This document shows positions 1 to 10,550 of a stretch of DNA of 64,000 nt, piece after piece. The stretch is from NCBI RefSeq assembly GCF_027943255.1, contig NC_072897.1, forward strand, positions 46,164,044 through 46,228,043, in the 5' to 3' direction. The notes beneath the pieces are model-generated. The model made no database searches and was not told the DNA's origin. It worked only from the letters and a program-made list of their open reading frames with translations. The number at the start of each line of letters is the position of its first letter. Within the stretch, counting starts at the first letter, position 1. The translations under genes were made by a program, and so were the position numbers. Source of the DNA: Anastrepha obliqua (Eukaryota; Arthropoda; Insecta; Diptera; Tephritidae).

Positions 1-240
1 TGGCGTTATTGTATGGCACCTCTGCTTTGAGCTTTAAGCTTAATTTATGGTGAAAAATGTGTCTGTGTCTGTCTTCTCTATACGTTAACGTTCTCTGTTA
101 GATGAGTGTGGCTCGTCACAACCAGAGAATGTTAATGCAATGAGAAGGTGCAAATGTTACTGTGAGCTTTTTTTAGTACAATTGAGATTTGAAAGATTTG
201 AAGTAAGGAAGTTTAGCACACCGAGTTTATAGACACCTCA
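1..240. repeat. Dispersed repeat with ACGTTCTCTG hairpin
   Basis: No gene is seen here. Bases 84-98 (GTTAACGTTCTCTG) and 121-134 (CAGAGAATGTTAAT, reading through ACCAGAG) are inverted copies that could form a hairpin. Roughly bases 115-165 recur in inverted orientation at 4610-4660, so this is a dispersed repeat. The same core recurs near 11030, 29765 and 39778. No coding potential or known terminal repeat was recognised. Confidence 0.4.
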
Positions 241-299
241 CTGACTTTTCCCCACACAAAAATTAGAAACACCACACATCTTTCACCTTAACACACAAC

Positions 300-720
300 A
301 CATTTCTCACCTCGACATTAAACCAATTAAATTTTTACTATTTTCGTATTTTTTAAATAATAAGCGAATACGTAAAATTTTTTACATAATTTTTTTTTAA
401 ATTACATTAAAAAAAAACGAATTTACAATAAAAAAAAAAAAAATTATATAAAAAAGTTTGCGCCGGGAATTGAAATCGAGTCTAACATGTGGCGAGGAAA
501 AATAGGCGGTGCGTTTATTTCTTCGACTACTTATCTTTTTACCATTTTGTTACTTTTGAAATGATAAGCGGATACATAAAATTTATTATAAATTTTTTTA
601 CGATTACATTAAAAAAAAAAAATTAATAACGAAAAAAAAAAAAATTTGCGCCGAGAATTGATGGCGAGTCACGTGGGGAGGATAAATACGCAGAGCGTTT
701 ATTTCTGCGCCTGCGTTGTG
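300..720 (-). repeat. Tandem pair of tRNA-like repeat units
   Basis: Two diverged units lie about 188 bases apart. Each has an A/T-rich run, then GCGCCGGGAATTGA (near 460) or GCGCCGAGAATTGA (near 648), then a shared GCGTTTATTTCT block. On the minus strand the 3' part reads like a tRNA T-arm (TTCAATTCCCGGCGC) followed by a T run, as in tRNA-derived SINE heads. The A box is poor, so a SINE origin is inferred. The first 300 bases and 720-1090 hold only A/T-rich sequence and TACATA-type simple repeats. Confidence 0.35.
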
Positions 721-1091
721 AACAAAAGGTTTCTGATGTCTACGTAGATATGTATGCGCGCGACGCGAATAAGTTTTAATAAATTCTGAAAGTAATTCAT
801 GAAGTTTTTCATTACATACATTCATAAATGAACGTATACTCTATATGTACATAAATGATGGTATATGACAATATACATAATATGTATGTACATATGTACA
901 TGTCAATAGGAGGTATTTGCATTCAGAAAATAAAACGGTTGAAGATAAATCAACACTTATTTTATATTGTATGTCAATTCATAGTTTATGTATTCGACAG
1001 CATTTACATATGTATGTATGTACATTTGTATATGAAAAACAATAATGCACAAGCGCAAGAACATCATCTTCCTTTCATACCTACGTACATA

Positions 1092-2018
1092 AAGGGTGTT
1101 TTTTTAGAGGTTAGGTTTTCACGTTGGCACTACTTTTTTCGTAGATGGTCTTTTTGACCGCTGTCACTTGATTTATGCTCAGTTTGGTTTGCCATTTCAT
1201 AATGAATAGACTTACACCTGAACAACGTTTGCAAATCGTGCAAATTTATTACGAAAATAATGGTTCGGTTCGCGCGACGCATCGAAGAAAATTTTGTTCA
1301 GCGATGAAGCTCACTTTTGGTTGAATGGGTATGTCAATAAGCAAAATTGTCGCATTTGGAGTGAACATAATCCACAAGCCATTGCTGAGACACTGTTACA
1401 GCCTCAAAAAGTCACTGTTTGGTGTGCTCTATGGGCAGAGGGAATCATTGGTCCATATTTCTTTAAAAATGAAGCCGGCCATAATGTTACAGTCAATGGA
1501 GAGCGCTATAGAGCCATGATTAATGACTTTTTCGTGCCTGAATTGGACGATGTTGATGTGGACGACCTTTGGTTCCAACAAGACGGCGCTACATGCCATA
1601 CAGCCAACGCAACAATCGATTTATTGAAGGAAACTTTTGGTGAGCGCATTATCTCGCGCCGTGGACCTGTGGCGTGGCCTCCAAGATCGTGCGATATAAC
1701 ACCGCTGGACTATTTCTTGTGGGGCTATGTGAAGTCGCTTGTCTACGCAGATAAGCCCGAGACGATTGACGTCTTGGAAGAGAATATTCGGCGCGTTATT
1801 GCTGACATACGGCCCCAATTGCTGCAAAAAGTGGTCGAAAATTGGGCCTCTCGACTGGAACTTATTCGAGCCAGCCGCGGCGGCCACTTGCCCGAAATCA
1901 TTTTTAAAACATAATGGCAAACCCTTATCTTTATAATAAAGCTAAATTCTTGGCCATAACATTAAACTATATACGTTTTATTTCATCTTGAAAACCTAAC
2001 CTCTAAAAAAACACCCTT
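1092..2018 (+). mobile_element. Internally deleted DD41D Tc1/mariner element
   Basis: A complete TIR-bounded element of 927 bp. The left end begins AAGGGTGTTTTTTTAGAGG and the right end is its exact inverse, giving TIRs of at least 28 bp. TA flanks both sides (1090-1091 and 2019-2020), the Tc1/mariner target duplication. Inside are a helix-turn-helix start at 1202 and the C-terminal two thirds of a transposase. The spacing between the last two catalytic Asp residues is 41, placing it in the DD41D ('rosa'-like) lineage. It cannot move itself because the transposase is broken. Confidence 0.9.
1202..1917 (+). pseudogene. DD41D transposase, middle deleted
   Basis: The reading frame starts at ATG 1202 with MNRLTPEQRLQIVQIYYEN, a typical mariner-type helix-turn-helix start. 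Near 1282-1291 it jumps, out of frame, to the catalytic core (FSDEAHFWLNGYVNKQN). About 100 residues expected between HTH and first Asp are missing. The core then runs open to a TAA at 1915: first Asp in FSDEAHF, second in FQQDGATCH, third in TPLDYFLWG, 41 residues after the second. All three Asp residues survive, but the joined frame is shifted, so no full transposase is made. A short product from the core alone would lack DNA-binding domains. Confidence 0.88.
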
Positions 2019-2908
2019 TATGTACATATGCATGTATGCCCAATAACCTCGACTTATGTACATATGTACACATGTCACAGCACATCACATTCTTACAAGA
2101 AATCAAATACACATACGCACTAGTGAACGAGTTTCTTTCTAACAAGTGCAAAAACAATTCTGCTCTATGTATGTATATATACACACTTTATGTCCTAGCA
2201 TATATACATACATACATATATACCTACTTGCCTTCTAAACTTCCTACAAAATAATTGTATTCATATGTTACTACATCCATGCACGTTCATACATTCAAGC
2301 ATACATATGTATATGCGCGAGCACAGCGCTCCCTTCTTGATTCCGTGTACTTTTGTCTTTCACCAGTCGATATTCCTAATATTGTACTTACAAAAACACA
2401 ATACTTTGATAGACGCAAATGCAACAGCAAGCGCAACGCGATGGCCGCTTTGCCACCACACATTCTAAAATGTTCTAAAACACATACCTCACATGCGCAT
2501 GTCGCCCGAAGCTAAAATCTAATCCTAGCGACTACAAAAACAAAATACATTCGTAGACGCAGTCGCAGCGGCCATGATTCTATCAGCGACGGCGCTGAAC
2601 AATTTAGAACAAAAAGTTCATTCATAAGTTCGAGCTCATATTTCAATTTCATTCATAAAACGAGCCGCCCATGTGCCAATTTTCGCGACCATTCGAAAAT
2701 CAATATTGGAATATTTCGCGTGGAATTATTTGCCATGTCTTGAATTTTTGTCATGTCGAGTGGCCGCGGCTCCGTATGTATGTATGCACCCTTATATGTA
2801 TGTAAATATGTCTTCTAACTGTTCGACAGTCGCGAGTTAATGCAACTTAGATTCCTTGAACAAATCCAGCGAATCACACATTTCTGTTCGCAAAGCCGCA
2901 TATATGTA
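2019..2908. other. No gene; TACATA-rich spacer
   Basis: A/T-rich spacer with CATACATA and TATATACA simple repeats (about 2165-2330) and no open frame with recognisable protein similarity on either strand. Nothing here could be assigned. Confidence 0.5.
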
Positions 2909-3326
2909 CCCTATGATCAAAAAGTACCGGGAATGTTTAAATAAAACATAACAGAGTTAAATTTCAGGCAAATTTATATTATCTCCCTCAAAATATGACC
3001 TGTCTGAAGCAACACACATGTGCCAACGTTTAACCCAGTCCTCCAAACACCCCTGACAGGCCGACATGGCCTTCAGCTCCTTCATCGTATTCTCTTTGAT
3101 CTTTTTGATCGGTGCGATGGCACGTTATCATCTCGCAAAATCCAAGAATTGTTTGCTCACATTTCCGCCCGTTCGCAATATACAGCATCTCTCAAAGGCT
3201 TCAAAACGGATGAATAATATTCTTTATTGACTGTCTGGCCCGATGGAAGGTACTCATGGTGCACTACGCCTTGGCAATCGAAGAAAACAGTCAACATCAC
3301 CTTCCCGGTTCTTTTTGCTCATAGGG
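2909..3326 (-). mobile_element. Deleted mariner (DD34D-type) element
   Basis: A 418-bp element flanked by TA (2907-2908 and 3327-3328). The left end reads CCCTATGATCAAAAAGTACC and the inverse of the right end reads CCCTATGAGCAAAAAGAACC, so imperfect TIRs of about 28 bp are visible. On the minus strand it keeps mariner transposase pieces: the central KVMLTVFFDCQGVVHHEYLP-type block (near 3300-3215) and the C-terminal KRWHMCV...SYFEGDN block (near 3040-2965) ending LPEI-stop. The segment between them, with the second and third catalytic Asp residues, is deleted. It is a non-autonomous derivative. Confidence 0.85.
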
Positions 3327-3379
3327 TATACATATCCTATCTTTTCACTGACGGACAAGAAGACGGTCGCAGTTGTTGT

Positions 3380-4345
3380 TTTTTGTATGCATACATTTTG
3401 CGTTCGTTGAAGGTTTGTATATATTTATATATATTTATATACATATGCGTGTATGCGCGTTTGGCTTTCTGGATGCATCCATGGATATTAGAATATTTTC
3501 TCATCAATATGTATATGTAAGTAGTTCAGATTTGACTAAAGAGATTAAATATATGTAGGAATGCATATTCATATGATTGCCTTTATGGCTGTTTTACATA
3601 TAAATTCAAAAAGAGTATGAATAATGTTATATAGAAAATAAATTTCTAAATAACAGGTATTAGAAAAACCTGAATACACTATTTTAAATCAATTCTAATT
3701 AAACCAAATAGAAAAATTAAATAAAAATATCGAACAAAGAAAAGTGGGTACAGGACTTGAACCTGAATCAAACATGAGACTATGTACCGCATACACAACA
3801 CGTCTTTCACGATTGCGCTAATCTATAATTACTAATGAAATTTTCTAAATCAGTCATTTATTCGATTCGCAGTTTTATATGCACATATTCTGCGTTAGTT
3901 GAAAGTTTGTATGCGTAATTATATGCATATGTACTATGTGTGTATGCGCGTTTGGCTTTCTGGACGGATATTAGAATGATATTTTCTCATCAATATAATT
4001 TGGATTTGATGAAATAGATTATAGACATATGTAGTTACATATTTTCTGTTTTGATTGGTTTATATAAAAATCAGGTCATATCCAGTATGAACTATTTTAT
4101 ACCGAAAAGAAATTTCCATTTATGAAATACAAAAAAAAAAAACAGTATTTTAAAGAAATTTTAATTAAAATAAACTCAAAAATTTTACCAAACTTTCCTG
4201 GTTTGAATTGTAAAAAAAAATGTGCAAGAAAAAAAATATGACTTCAGGACTTGAACCTGAATTAAATATGTACGTGCCAAAAAACAAATCGAATAATTCC
4301 GCCGACTTTAGCTTCTGCACCACAAATTAACTGCCGCGCGGCCTT
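3380..4345 (-). repeat. Local direct repeat with tRNA-like 3' modules
   Basis: Two diverged units of about 480 bp in the same orientation. Both have a TATGCGCGTTTGGCTTTCTGGA block (near 3448 and 3938), a TTTTCTCATCAATAT block, and then GGACTTGAACCTGAAT (near 3752 and 4246). On the minus strand the last block is AGGTTCAAGTCC, a good tRNA B box, followed by a T run. Upstream in the first unit is TTAGCGCAATCGTGA, resembling an A box. This suggests tRNA-derived SINE copies duplicated in tandem. A functional tRNA is unlikely because the cloverleaf is poor. Confidence 0.45.
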
Positions 4346-5558
4346 CTTAATCGCAAATTTATTCGCTTCGCTGTGGGCATGAAATGAGTCGATTTCCTTA
4401 GTAGTGTGCCGAAAAATCTTATGAAATTCCTCAGTAGTTTGGTAAACGCAGAAAAAATCTGAATTCCTCTCCTAGCGTGGTAAGTAAATATAGAAACCCT
4501 CCACTCGCGTCACTTGCGTGGTAAATATCTGCAATTCCCCACTAATGAGGAAAGTTGAATTTGAAATTACCTTAGTATGAATCTACAAATTAGTACTCGA
4601 AAAAAGCTCATTTAACATTTGCTCCTTCTCATTGCATTAACATTCTCTGTCACAACTACAACATTTTCGTTTGTTGACTAGCGTTTTTGGCAATCACTAC
4701 TCGAATGTTTGCCAGCGGTTTTCACACACCGTGGTGGTTTTCAACAGAATTTTTTGTATGGCACTGACATTTTTTGCTCTGAGGAACTAAGTTAGAAGAT
4801 TTTATTGGTTTAATCTTAACTAATGTGTTGAAAGCGTTTTTATTTGATAGATTTTTTCACATCTTCAGATGCGTCAAATGTTAAAAGAAGCATATCAAGT
4901 GGTTCTTTGTACTTCCATTATGTTTGTAGATTGCACTAACTGCTTGTAGTATTTGATTTCTGAAGTCTTTTAAAATTGATTTTTGATCACATGAGTGATG
5001 AGGGATTTGTACCATTACTTTTTATGCGTGTTGTTTGTCTTCGTAACTGCACCAAGGAATATTTCCGTTAGTTAGCAATTTTGTGACAGAGCATCTAAGA
5101 TATTTACGCTATATGAACCACTATTTATAATTTTTAACAAAATTTTGTTGACTTTATTTATTAAATCTTCGTTTTTAATTTGCAATTTCTTCATTTCCAC
5201 CATGGGGTGGTAGGATAATGTAAATATTCATATTTACACAATTTAGTTCAGTTTAGTTGGCATGTGGTTCCGGTCTCCGCTAACAACTCTACACGCATAG
5301 CACCTAAGGCTCGATTTCGTCGGCATAGCAACCATTTTGTCCAGTCGATAATACAGTCGGCGACGACAGCTGCCCTTTAGCCACACGAATTCATTTGTTT
5401 CCATTTGCGATAGGAAAGATTTATTTAACGCCTCTTCTATTTATTTGCCATTTCCCCACTCGCTATATATATGTCGTCGACTAAATTAACGAAATATTTG
5501 CATGCGAAAACAACAACAAAGTTATCGGGTAAGAAACGCCGCTTGCGAGTATGGCTAT
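4346..5558. other. No gene recognised
   Basis: About 1.2 kb without recognisable coding sequence. Bases 4610-4660 are the inverted match to 115-165. Several short variants of TTCC(T/C)(T/C)AGTAGTGTGG-like text occur between 4395 and 4545, perhaps an eroded tandem repeat. Nothing else can be supported. Confidence 0.4.
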
Positions 5559-5742
5559 CATGCCTATTATGATAAACGTCGGATGATATGCGGCGGGAGT
5601 TAACTCGATCCGCACTCGATTCACTTTTTCACTAAAACGGCATTATTGTTACCGACGGATGCACTGCATTACAATCCGTGAACTGTGTTATCAGCTGTGC
5701 AAAAATTGCAAAAAACCAATAAATATTTGTTTAGTGTGTAAA

Positions 5743-6296
5743 ATGAATTCAATAGCGTTTTATATAGATTTTAATGAAAGTACAAGCAATGATGCAAGAC
5801 AAACCCGGAAAAAAGTAAGGGGTAACGCTGTTGACGTGTTCCAGTTGCCTGATGATGTGTAAGTTCACTTTTTAAGGACAATTGACGAAAATGTATGTGA
5901 ACTCCTCTTGTAGATTTGTTAAGCAATTCCGCCTTAATAAGATAGCTTTCCAATATGTTCTTAACATATTAAAGAGGGAAATGCCTCCTGTTATTAAAAC
6001 ATGGTCGATATCGCCAGAGCTCAAACTAGAAGCCTGTCTAAGATTTTTTGCTGAAGGGGGTTATCAAAATGGTACTGGGCAAGATATTAATATTAGCATG
6101 GCGCAGTCCACAGTGTCCATAGTACTGTCAGAAGTTTAAATATTTTAGAGGCAACACTATGCCCCAGATGGATAAGCTTGGCAATGACCGAGACTGAAGA
6201 GCTTGAAGCCAAAAGATATTTTTTTGGAAAAACAAGAATTCCCGTCATAGTTATGTGCGTAGATGGCACCCACATAAAAATTTTGAAACCTGTTGG
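5743..6296 (+). pseudogene. Harbinger transposase, N-terminal part only
   Basis: The frame opens at ATG 5743 (MNSIAFYIDFNEST) and passes through a 55-nt intron, 5859-5913, with GTAAGT donor and TTGTAG acceptor. Splicing joins QLPDDV to FVKQFRLNKIAF in frame, typical of HARBI1-type transposases. Family motifs follow: LRFFAEGGYQNGTG, MAQSTVS and, after a frameshift at about 6138, RYFFGKTRIPVIVMCVDGTH, whose Asp is the first of the DDE triad. The second Asp and the Glu are absent because the frame runs into the antisense of the neighbouring gene at about 6295. It is non-functional. Confidence 0.85.
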
Positions 6297-6758
6297 AGAC
6301 AATTCGCACCTTTCCCAAACTCTTTTGAATTTTTAGTGCCCCCAACACAGTCGTTTAGGCCCACTAGAACAGCAACATCTTCTTCTAGCGACGATAAAGG
6401 TAGTTCCCTATTTTCGCCTCCACCAGTTACTTGTAATTCCCTTTTATTGTGCGCCAACTTTTTCTTTACTGCTGATTTAAAATCTGACCAAACCTTTAAT
6501 TAAAACGCAAATAAGTACTTATATTCTCAATGAACTTTTGAATTCTCAACAAACCTTTTTCCATTCTGAAATACTCTTCGATGGAGACCCTAATGAATTC
6601 AGTTCCTCACGCACACTCTCCCAAAATTGTTCTACCTCGTTAGGAGCACTTCTGGTAAAATTTTTTGCAATATCGGGACGCTCCTTCATACGAGATATTA
6701 AACCTTTAAATTGCTCTCTGGTGGTTGTGCGTTTCCTAAAAAATATAAATTTTGCCAT
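6290..6758 (-). pseudogene. Harbinger Myb/SANT (zeste-like) accessory protein
   Basis: The minus-strand start at 6758 reads MAKFIFFRKRTTTREQF. A segment follows with the Trp-rich pattern of Myb/SANT or 'regulatory protein zeste' domains (FWESVREELN, EWKKVWSDFKSAVKKK). The last block needs splicing of a 61-nt intron (6554-6494, AG|GTTTGT ... AAAG|GT), which restores WSDFK. In PIF/Harbinger elements such a second protein binds DNA and helps import the transposase. The C-terminus is cut by the internal deletion that fuses it to the transposase gene. Confidence 0.78.
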
Positions 6759-7065
6759 TTGTAATTTTTTGCCAATATATATAATCCGAAAAAAACAAAT
6801 AAAAATGTTTTTCCTTACATTTTATTGCTCTCCATCTTTATTATAATAATATCCGCAACACAATGGCCTACGGATGAGAAACGAGTAAATTTGTTTGAAA
6901 CGCGAATTGAATGCGTTGTTGGTAATGCCATTTTTTTTTAATCGATCCGTAAACCACATTGTCGATCCGCATACTGCTTTATCCGACGTTTATTATGATA
7001 CCGAATACTGACGGATCGAGTATAACTCCCTCCGCAACCATCCGGCGGATACCATAATAGGGGTG

Positions 7066-7823
7066 TATAGCTCATTAGTACCGCATACTGACATTTATCA
7101 CATATAAGTAGATGATCTACTTTTTCGCACTTAACTCAAAATCCGTAGTTAAAAAGCGCGATTTCCCTTACAAAATTTGTCTCCAAAAATCTGAGATTAT
7201 AAAATAATCCTAGATAATAACGATACTTATTGAAATACAACCCTGTATTTTCTGTGTTATCGATAATTATTATTATGAATGTAAGGAGAAACATCAAAAT
7301 AAAAACTAAATGAAATGAATGCCGGCAAAGCAAACAGGTCTGTAAACGTAATTCTAATAAAATTTTTGTTAAATATTATTAATTATGGATTCATTTTACA
7401 GAAAAAAGCGTGTGCCCATAAACGTTTTGTCCTCTTATTACTTACTATAAAATGTAATATCTAATTTTGAATGCGTATTACTGCCATAATTTTTACAACC
7501 TCAGTATACGGATTTCCTCCAACTGTTTATTTTTAGCAGTCAATTGCGCAATTAAATTAGCTATTCATTCTCCTTGTGTTTTCTTCATATCATTAATAAT
7601 AATTAAAGAACCAAAAACACGGAAATATTCCACCAAAATAATTTCTCTCAAAGCAGTATTGACAGCTGATTGTAAATTTTGCAGGTAATCTGCCACATGT
7701 GAACGGGTCGATTAATTTGGTGGATTTATAGGTGACTAATGCATATGTGAACGTATTATAAGGCAGCTCTCTTCCCGCGTTGACGACATATGTTCATTTG
7801 TACAAGTTGCTTCATCTATTCGC
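7066..7823. other. No gene recognised
   Basis: A/T-rich sequence with no convincing coding frame and no terminal repeats found. It lies between the Harbinger element and the hairpin at 7824. Confidence 0.4.
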
Positions 7824-7958
7824 CATTTGCTAACTCTTGGCGAAAAGAAGAGGCCCTTAATGTAATTTCTTTTCTCTTTGTTTTCGCGTTTGCTCTGACG
7901 GTTTTTATTTTGAAATGGTACAATAGGCCTCTTCTTTTCGCCAAGTGTAAGCAAGTGG
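7824..7958. mobile_element. Short hairpin, MITE-like
   Basis: A 20-base sequence, CTTGGCGAAAAGAAGAGGCC at 7837-7856, is repeated exactly in inverted orientation at 7926-7945 around a 69-base loop. Pairing continues imperfectly outward (TTTGCTAACT against TGTAAGCAAG). It has the shape of a small foldback element. No family assignment or target duplication could be made. Confidence 0.5.
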
Positions 7959-7975
7959 TGTTAGATGAAGAAAGT

Positions 7976-8670
7976 CCCGATTTACACGAGGAGACATCTG
8001 GAAGGGAGACACTGGAAATTTTCTTTTGATGTTTCATTCGCGTACACACGGGCAAAAATGTTTCCGCGACATTTTGACATTTAACACTTTAGCATCGTCT
8101 GGTTCGGATGTATTCTAGCACGCGCTTACATGTAAAGCAGAGAGCGTTCGACAACAGTTTCTTAAATATAAGAATGAAAAATGCAAACTGGTTAAATAAT
8201 AAATAATTTGTTGTTTTTTTATTGAAATATATTTATAAATTCTTATACTTGAATAAAAAAAATTAAATTAAAAATACTTCATATGTAAATTATTAACTTA
8301 AAATTAACTTGAGTATCTAGAAATGCAGGGAAAAATTGGAAATCAACATAAACATGTCCCATAACTATTTTAAATTATACCTACTTTACTAGCAAAAATA
8401 ATCGTGCATTTCCCAAGCAGCGTTCGGATGTTTGTCTTCGTTGTTATCTTCCGTTTGATTGAAAATGAACACATAACTTAGAACTTTCTTCCACAAAGGA
8501 AGAAAACGAATGAAGCAACTGTCAAAAATAGCTTTAAGATAAGAAATACGAATAAGAAGAGCAAAGCGTGTCGCCGAGTACGGGAGACAAAATCCCTTCT
8601 CTCTTCCCCAACCGTCCTTCGCCCTTGAACAAAATGTTTCCCTTCCAGATGTCTCCTCGTGTAAATCGGG
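7976..8670 (+). mobile_element. 0.69-kb inverted-repeat element, copy A
   Basis: Both ends carry the same inverted sequence, starting CCCGATTTACACGAGGAGAC and continuing through ATCTGGAAGGGA, giving TIRs of about 32 bp. The 695-bp interior has no coding frame and is shared with copies B-D: a TTTAGCATCGTCTGGTTCGG block near the left, an A/T-rich middle, and AAAATAATCGTGCATTTCCC near the right. It is a non-autonomous DNA element whose superfamily I cannot name. Flanks do not show a clear target duplication. Confidence 0.75.
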
Positions 8671-8679
8671 TCAAACTGG

Positions 8680-9085
8680 TATGAATAAAGATATCTTGGC
8701 AGCGCTGGAATAAAGCTGCCTAAAATTGCATGTGTTTGTAAAATAGTGAATTATATCAAAGCGATTTGTGTATCCACGGTGGCGCATTTAAGAAACAGTT
8801 ACTTTATTTTTCGGACATACTTCATATGTAAATAATTAACTTAAAATTAATTTTAACAAGTCTGGCGTCAGCTCAGTTCGCGATACAAAACAAACGAAAA
8901 AAACAAAGAAAAGTAGGAGAAATTACATGTTTATGAATATTCAGTGAATGGCTTGGTAATATTGTGATTTTTGAGATTTAAATTAATCAAACTAATGAGA
9001 ACGAATGTATGTGCGTTAAATTGTGAAAGTACAAATTAATAAATATAAAGACTTTAAATGCAGTTTTTTGCGTTTTTGGGCGGAA
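8680..9085 (+). repeat. Repeat shared with 15575-15965
   Basis: Starts ATATCTTGGCAGCGCTGGAAT and matches the segment at 15575-15965 through ACAAACGAA-like text, TAATATTGTGA, AAACTAATGAG and GTTAAATTGTGAAAG. This copy contains an extra block near 8816-8856 identical to the interior of the flanking 0.69-kb elements (CTTCATATGTAAATAATTAA). It fills the gap between copies A and B. Function is unknown; it could be duplicated host sequence or a further element. Confidence 0.55.
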
Positions 9086-9149
9086 GATGCCGTGGTTAGA
9101 AAGTGTGTGTGTGTACGTACAATTTCTTGTGTTTGGTTGCTTCCATTGA

Positions 9150-9842
9150 CCCGATTTACACGAGGAGACATCTGGAAGGGAGACACTGGAAATTCTCTTT
9201 TGAAGTTTCATTCGCGTTCACACGGGCAAAAATGTTTCCGCGACATTTTGACATTTAACACTTTAGCATCGTCTGGTTCGGATGTATTCTAGCACGCGCT
9301 TACATGTAAAGCAGAGAGCGTTCGACAACAGTTTCTTAAATATATGAATGAAAAATGCAAACTGGTTAAATAATAAATAATTTGTTGTTTTTTTATTGAA
9401 ATATATTTATAAATTCTTATACTTGAATAAAAAAAATTAAATTAAAAATACTTCATATGTAAATAATTAACTTAAAATTAACTTGAGTAACTAGAAATGC
9501 GAGGAAAATTAGAATTCAACATAAACATGCCCCATAATATATTTTAAATTATACCTACTTTACTAGCAAAAATAATCGTGCATTTCCCAAGCAGTGTTCG
9601 GATGTTTGTCATCTTTGTTATCTTCCGTTTGCTTGAAAACCAACACATAACTCAGAACCTTCTCCCACAAAAGAAGAAAACGAATGAAGCAACTATCAAA
9701 AATTGGAAAGATTGGAAATACGAATAAGAAGAGCAAAGCGTGTCGCCGAGTACGGGAGACAAAATCCCTTCTCTCTTCCCCGACCGTCCTTCGCCCATGA
9801 ACAAAATGTTTCCCTTCCAGATGTCTCCTCGTGTAAATCGGG
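9150..9842 (+). mobile_element. 0.69-kb inverted-repeat element, copy B
   Basis: Same structure and length as copy A and very similar throughout. The ends read TGACCCGATTTACACGAGGA and its inverse. Only seven bases separate it from copy C, so the two are head-to-tail neighbours. Open frames on either strand are not conserved between copies and are taken as noise. Confidence 0.75.
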
Positions 9843-9849
9843 TCATTCA

Positions 9850-10538
9850 CCGGATTTACACACGGAGACATCTGGAAGGGAGACACTGGAAATTCTCTTT
9901 TCATGTCTCATTCGCGGCCACACGGGCAAAATTGTTTTCGGCAACATTTTGACATTTAATGCTTTAGCATCGTCTGGTTCGGATGTATTCTCGCATGCGC
10001 TTACATGTAAAGCGGAAAACGTTCGTCAACAATTTCTTAAATATATGAGTGAAATATGCAAACTGGTTACATAATTAATAATTTGTTGTTTTTATTTAAA
10101 TATATTAATAAATTTTTGTACTTGAATAAAAAAATTAAATTAAAAATACTTCATACATAAATAATTAACTTAAATTAACTTGAGTATTTAGAAATGCGGG
10201 GAAAATTAGAATTCAACATAAACATGCCCCATAATATATTTTAAATTACACCTACTTTACTAGCAAAAATAATCGTGCATTTCCCAAGCAGTGTTCGGAT
10301 GTTTGTCATCTTTGTTATTTTCCGTTTGCTTGAAAACCAACACATAACTCACAACCTTCTCCCACAAAAGAAGAAAACAAATGAAGCAACTGTCAAAAAT
10401 TGCTTTAAGATTGGAAATACGAATAAGAAGAGCAAAGCGTGTCGCCAGTACAGGAGACAAATTCCCTTCTCTCTTCCGCGGCCGTCTTCACCCCCGAACA
10501 AAATGTTTCCCTTCCAGATGTCTCCTCGTGTAAATGGG
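9850..10538 (+). mobile_element. 0.69-kb inverted-repeat element, copy C
   Basis: Begins CCGGATTTACACACGGAGAC and ends CTCCTCGTGTAAATGGG. Its left TIR differs from A and B (ACACACGG instead of ACACGAGG). It shares TTTTGACATTTAATGC and the A/T-rich middle with the other copies, but is more diverged in the left part. It abuts copy B and is followed by the inverted copy D. Confidence 0.72.
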
Positions 10539-10550
10539 CACAATGTCCCG

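Larger units (their letters stand above)
5559..7065. mobile_element. Internally deleted PIF/Harbinger transposon
   Basis: A 1.5-kb element with roughly 50-bp imperfect TIRs. The left end is CATGCCTATTATG and the inverse right end CACCCCTATTATG, and both continue into GGGAGTTA-CTCGATCCG. A possible TAT duplication lies at 5556-5558 and 7066-7068; PIF/Harbinger normally duplicates TWA, so the exact ends are uncertain. It carries two convergent genes, as is normal for the superfamily: a transposase on the plus strand and a Myb/SANT-like DNA-binding protein on the minus strand. Their 3' ends have been fused by a deletion near 6295. Confidence 0.85.

Noticed and set aside
855..1157. Open frames rich in Tyr, Ile, Cys and His in TACATA repeats
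   Set aside because: Such frames follow from the simple repeat and have no start context or protein similarity.
3744..3830. Functional tRNA genes at tRNA-like segments (also near 460, 4246 and 37400)
   Set aside because: B boxes are good, but A boxes and stems are poor and the units sit in repeats, so they are better read as tRNA-derived SINE parts.
9703..10074. Open frames inside the 0.69-kb elements as genes
   Set aside because: Frames are not conserved between copies A, B and C and run across element borders.
7976..10538. CRISPR-like array of repeats
   Set aside because: Repeats are 0.69-kb elements with their own TIRs, not short repeats with unique spacers, and the genome is eukaryotic (introns, SINEs, LINEs).
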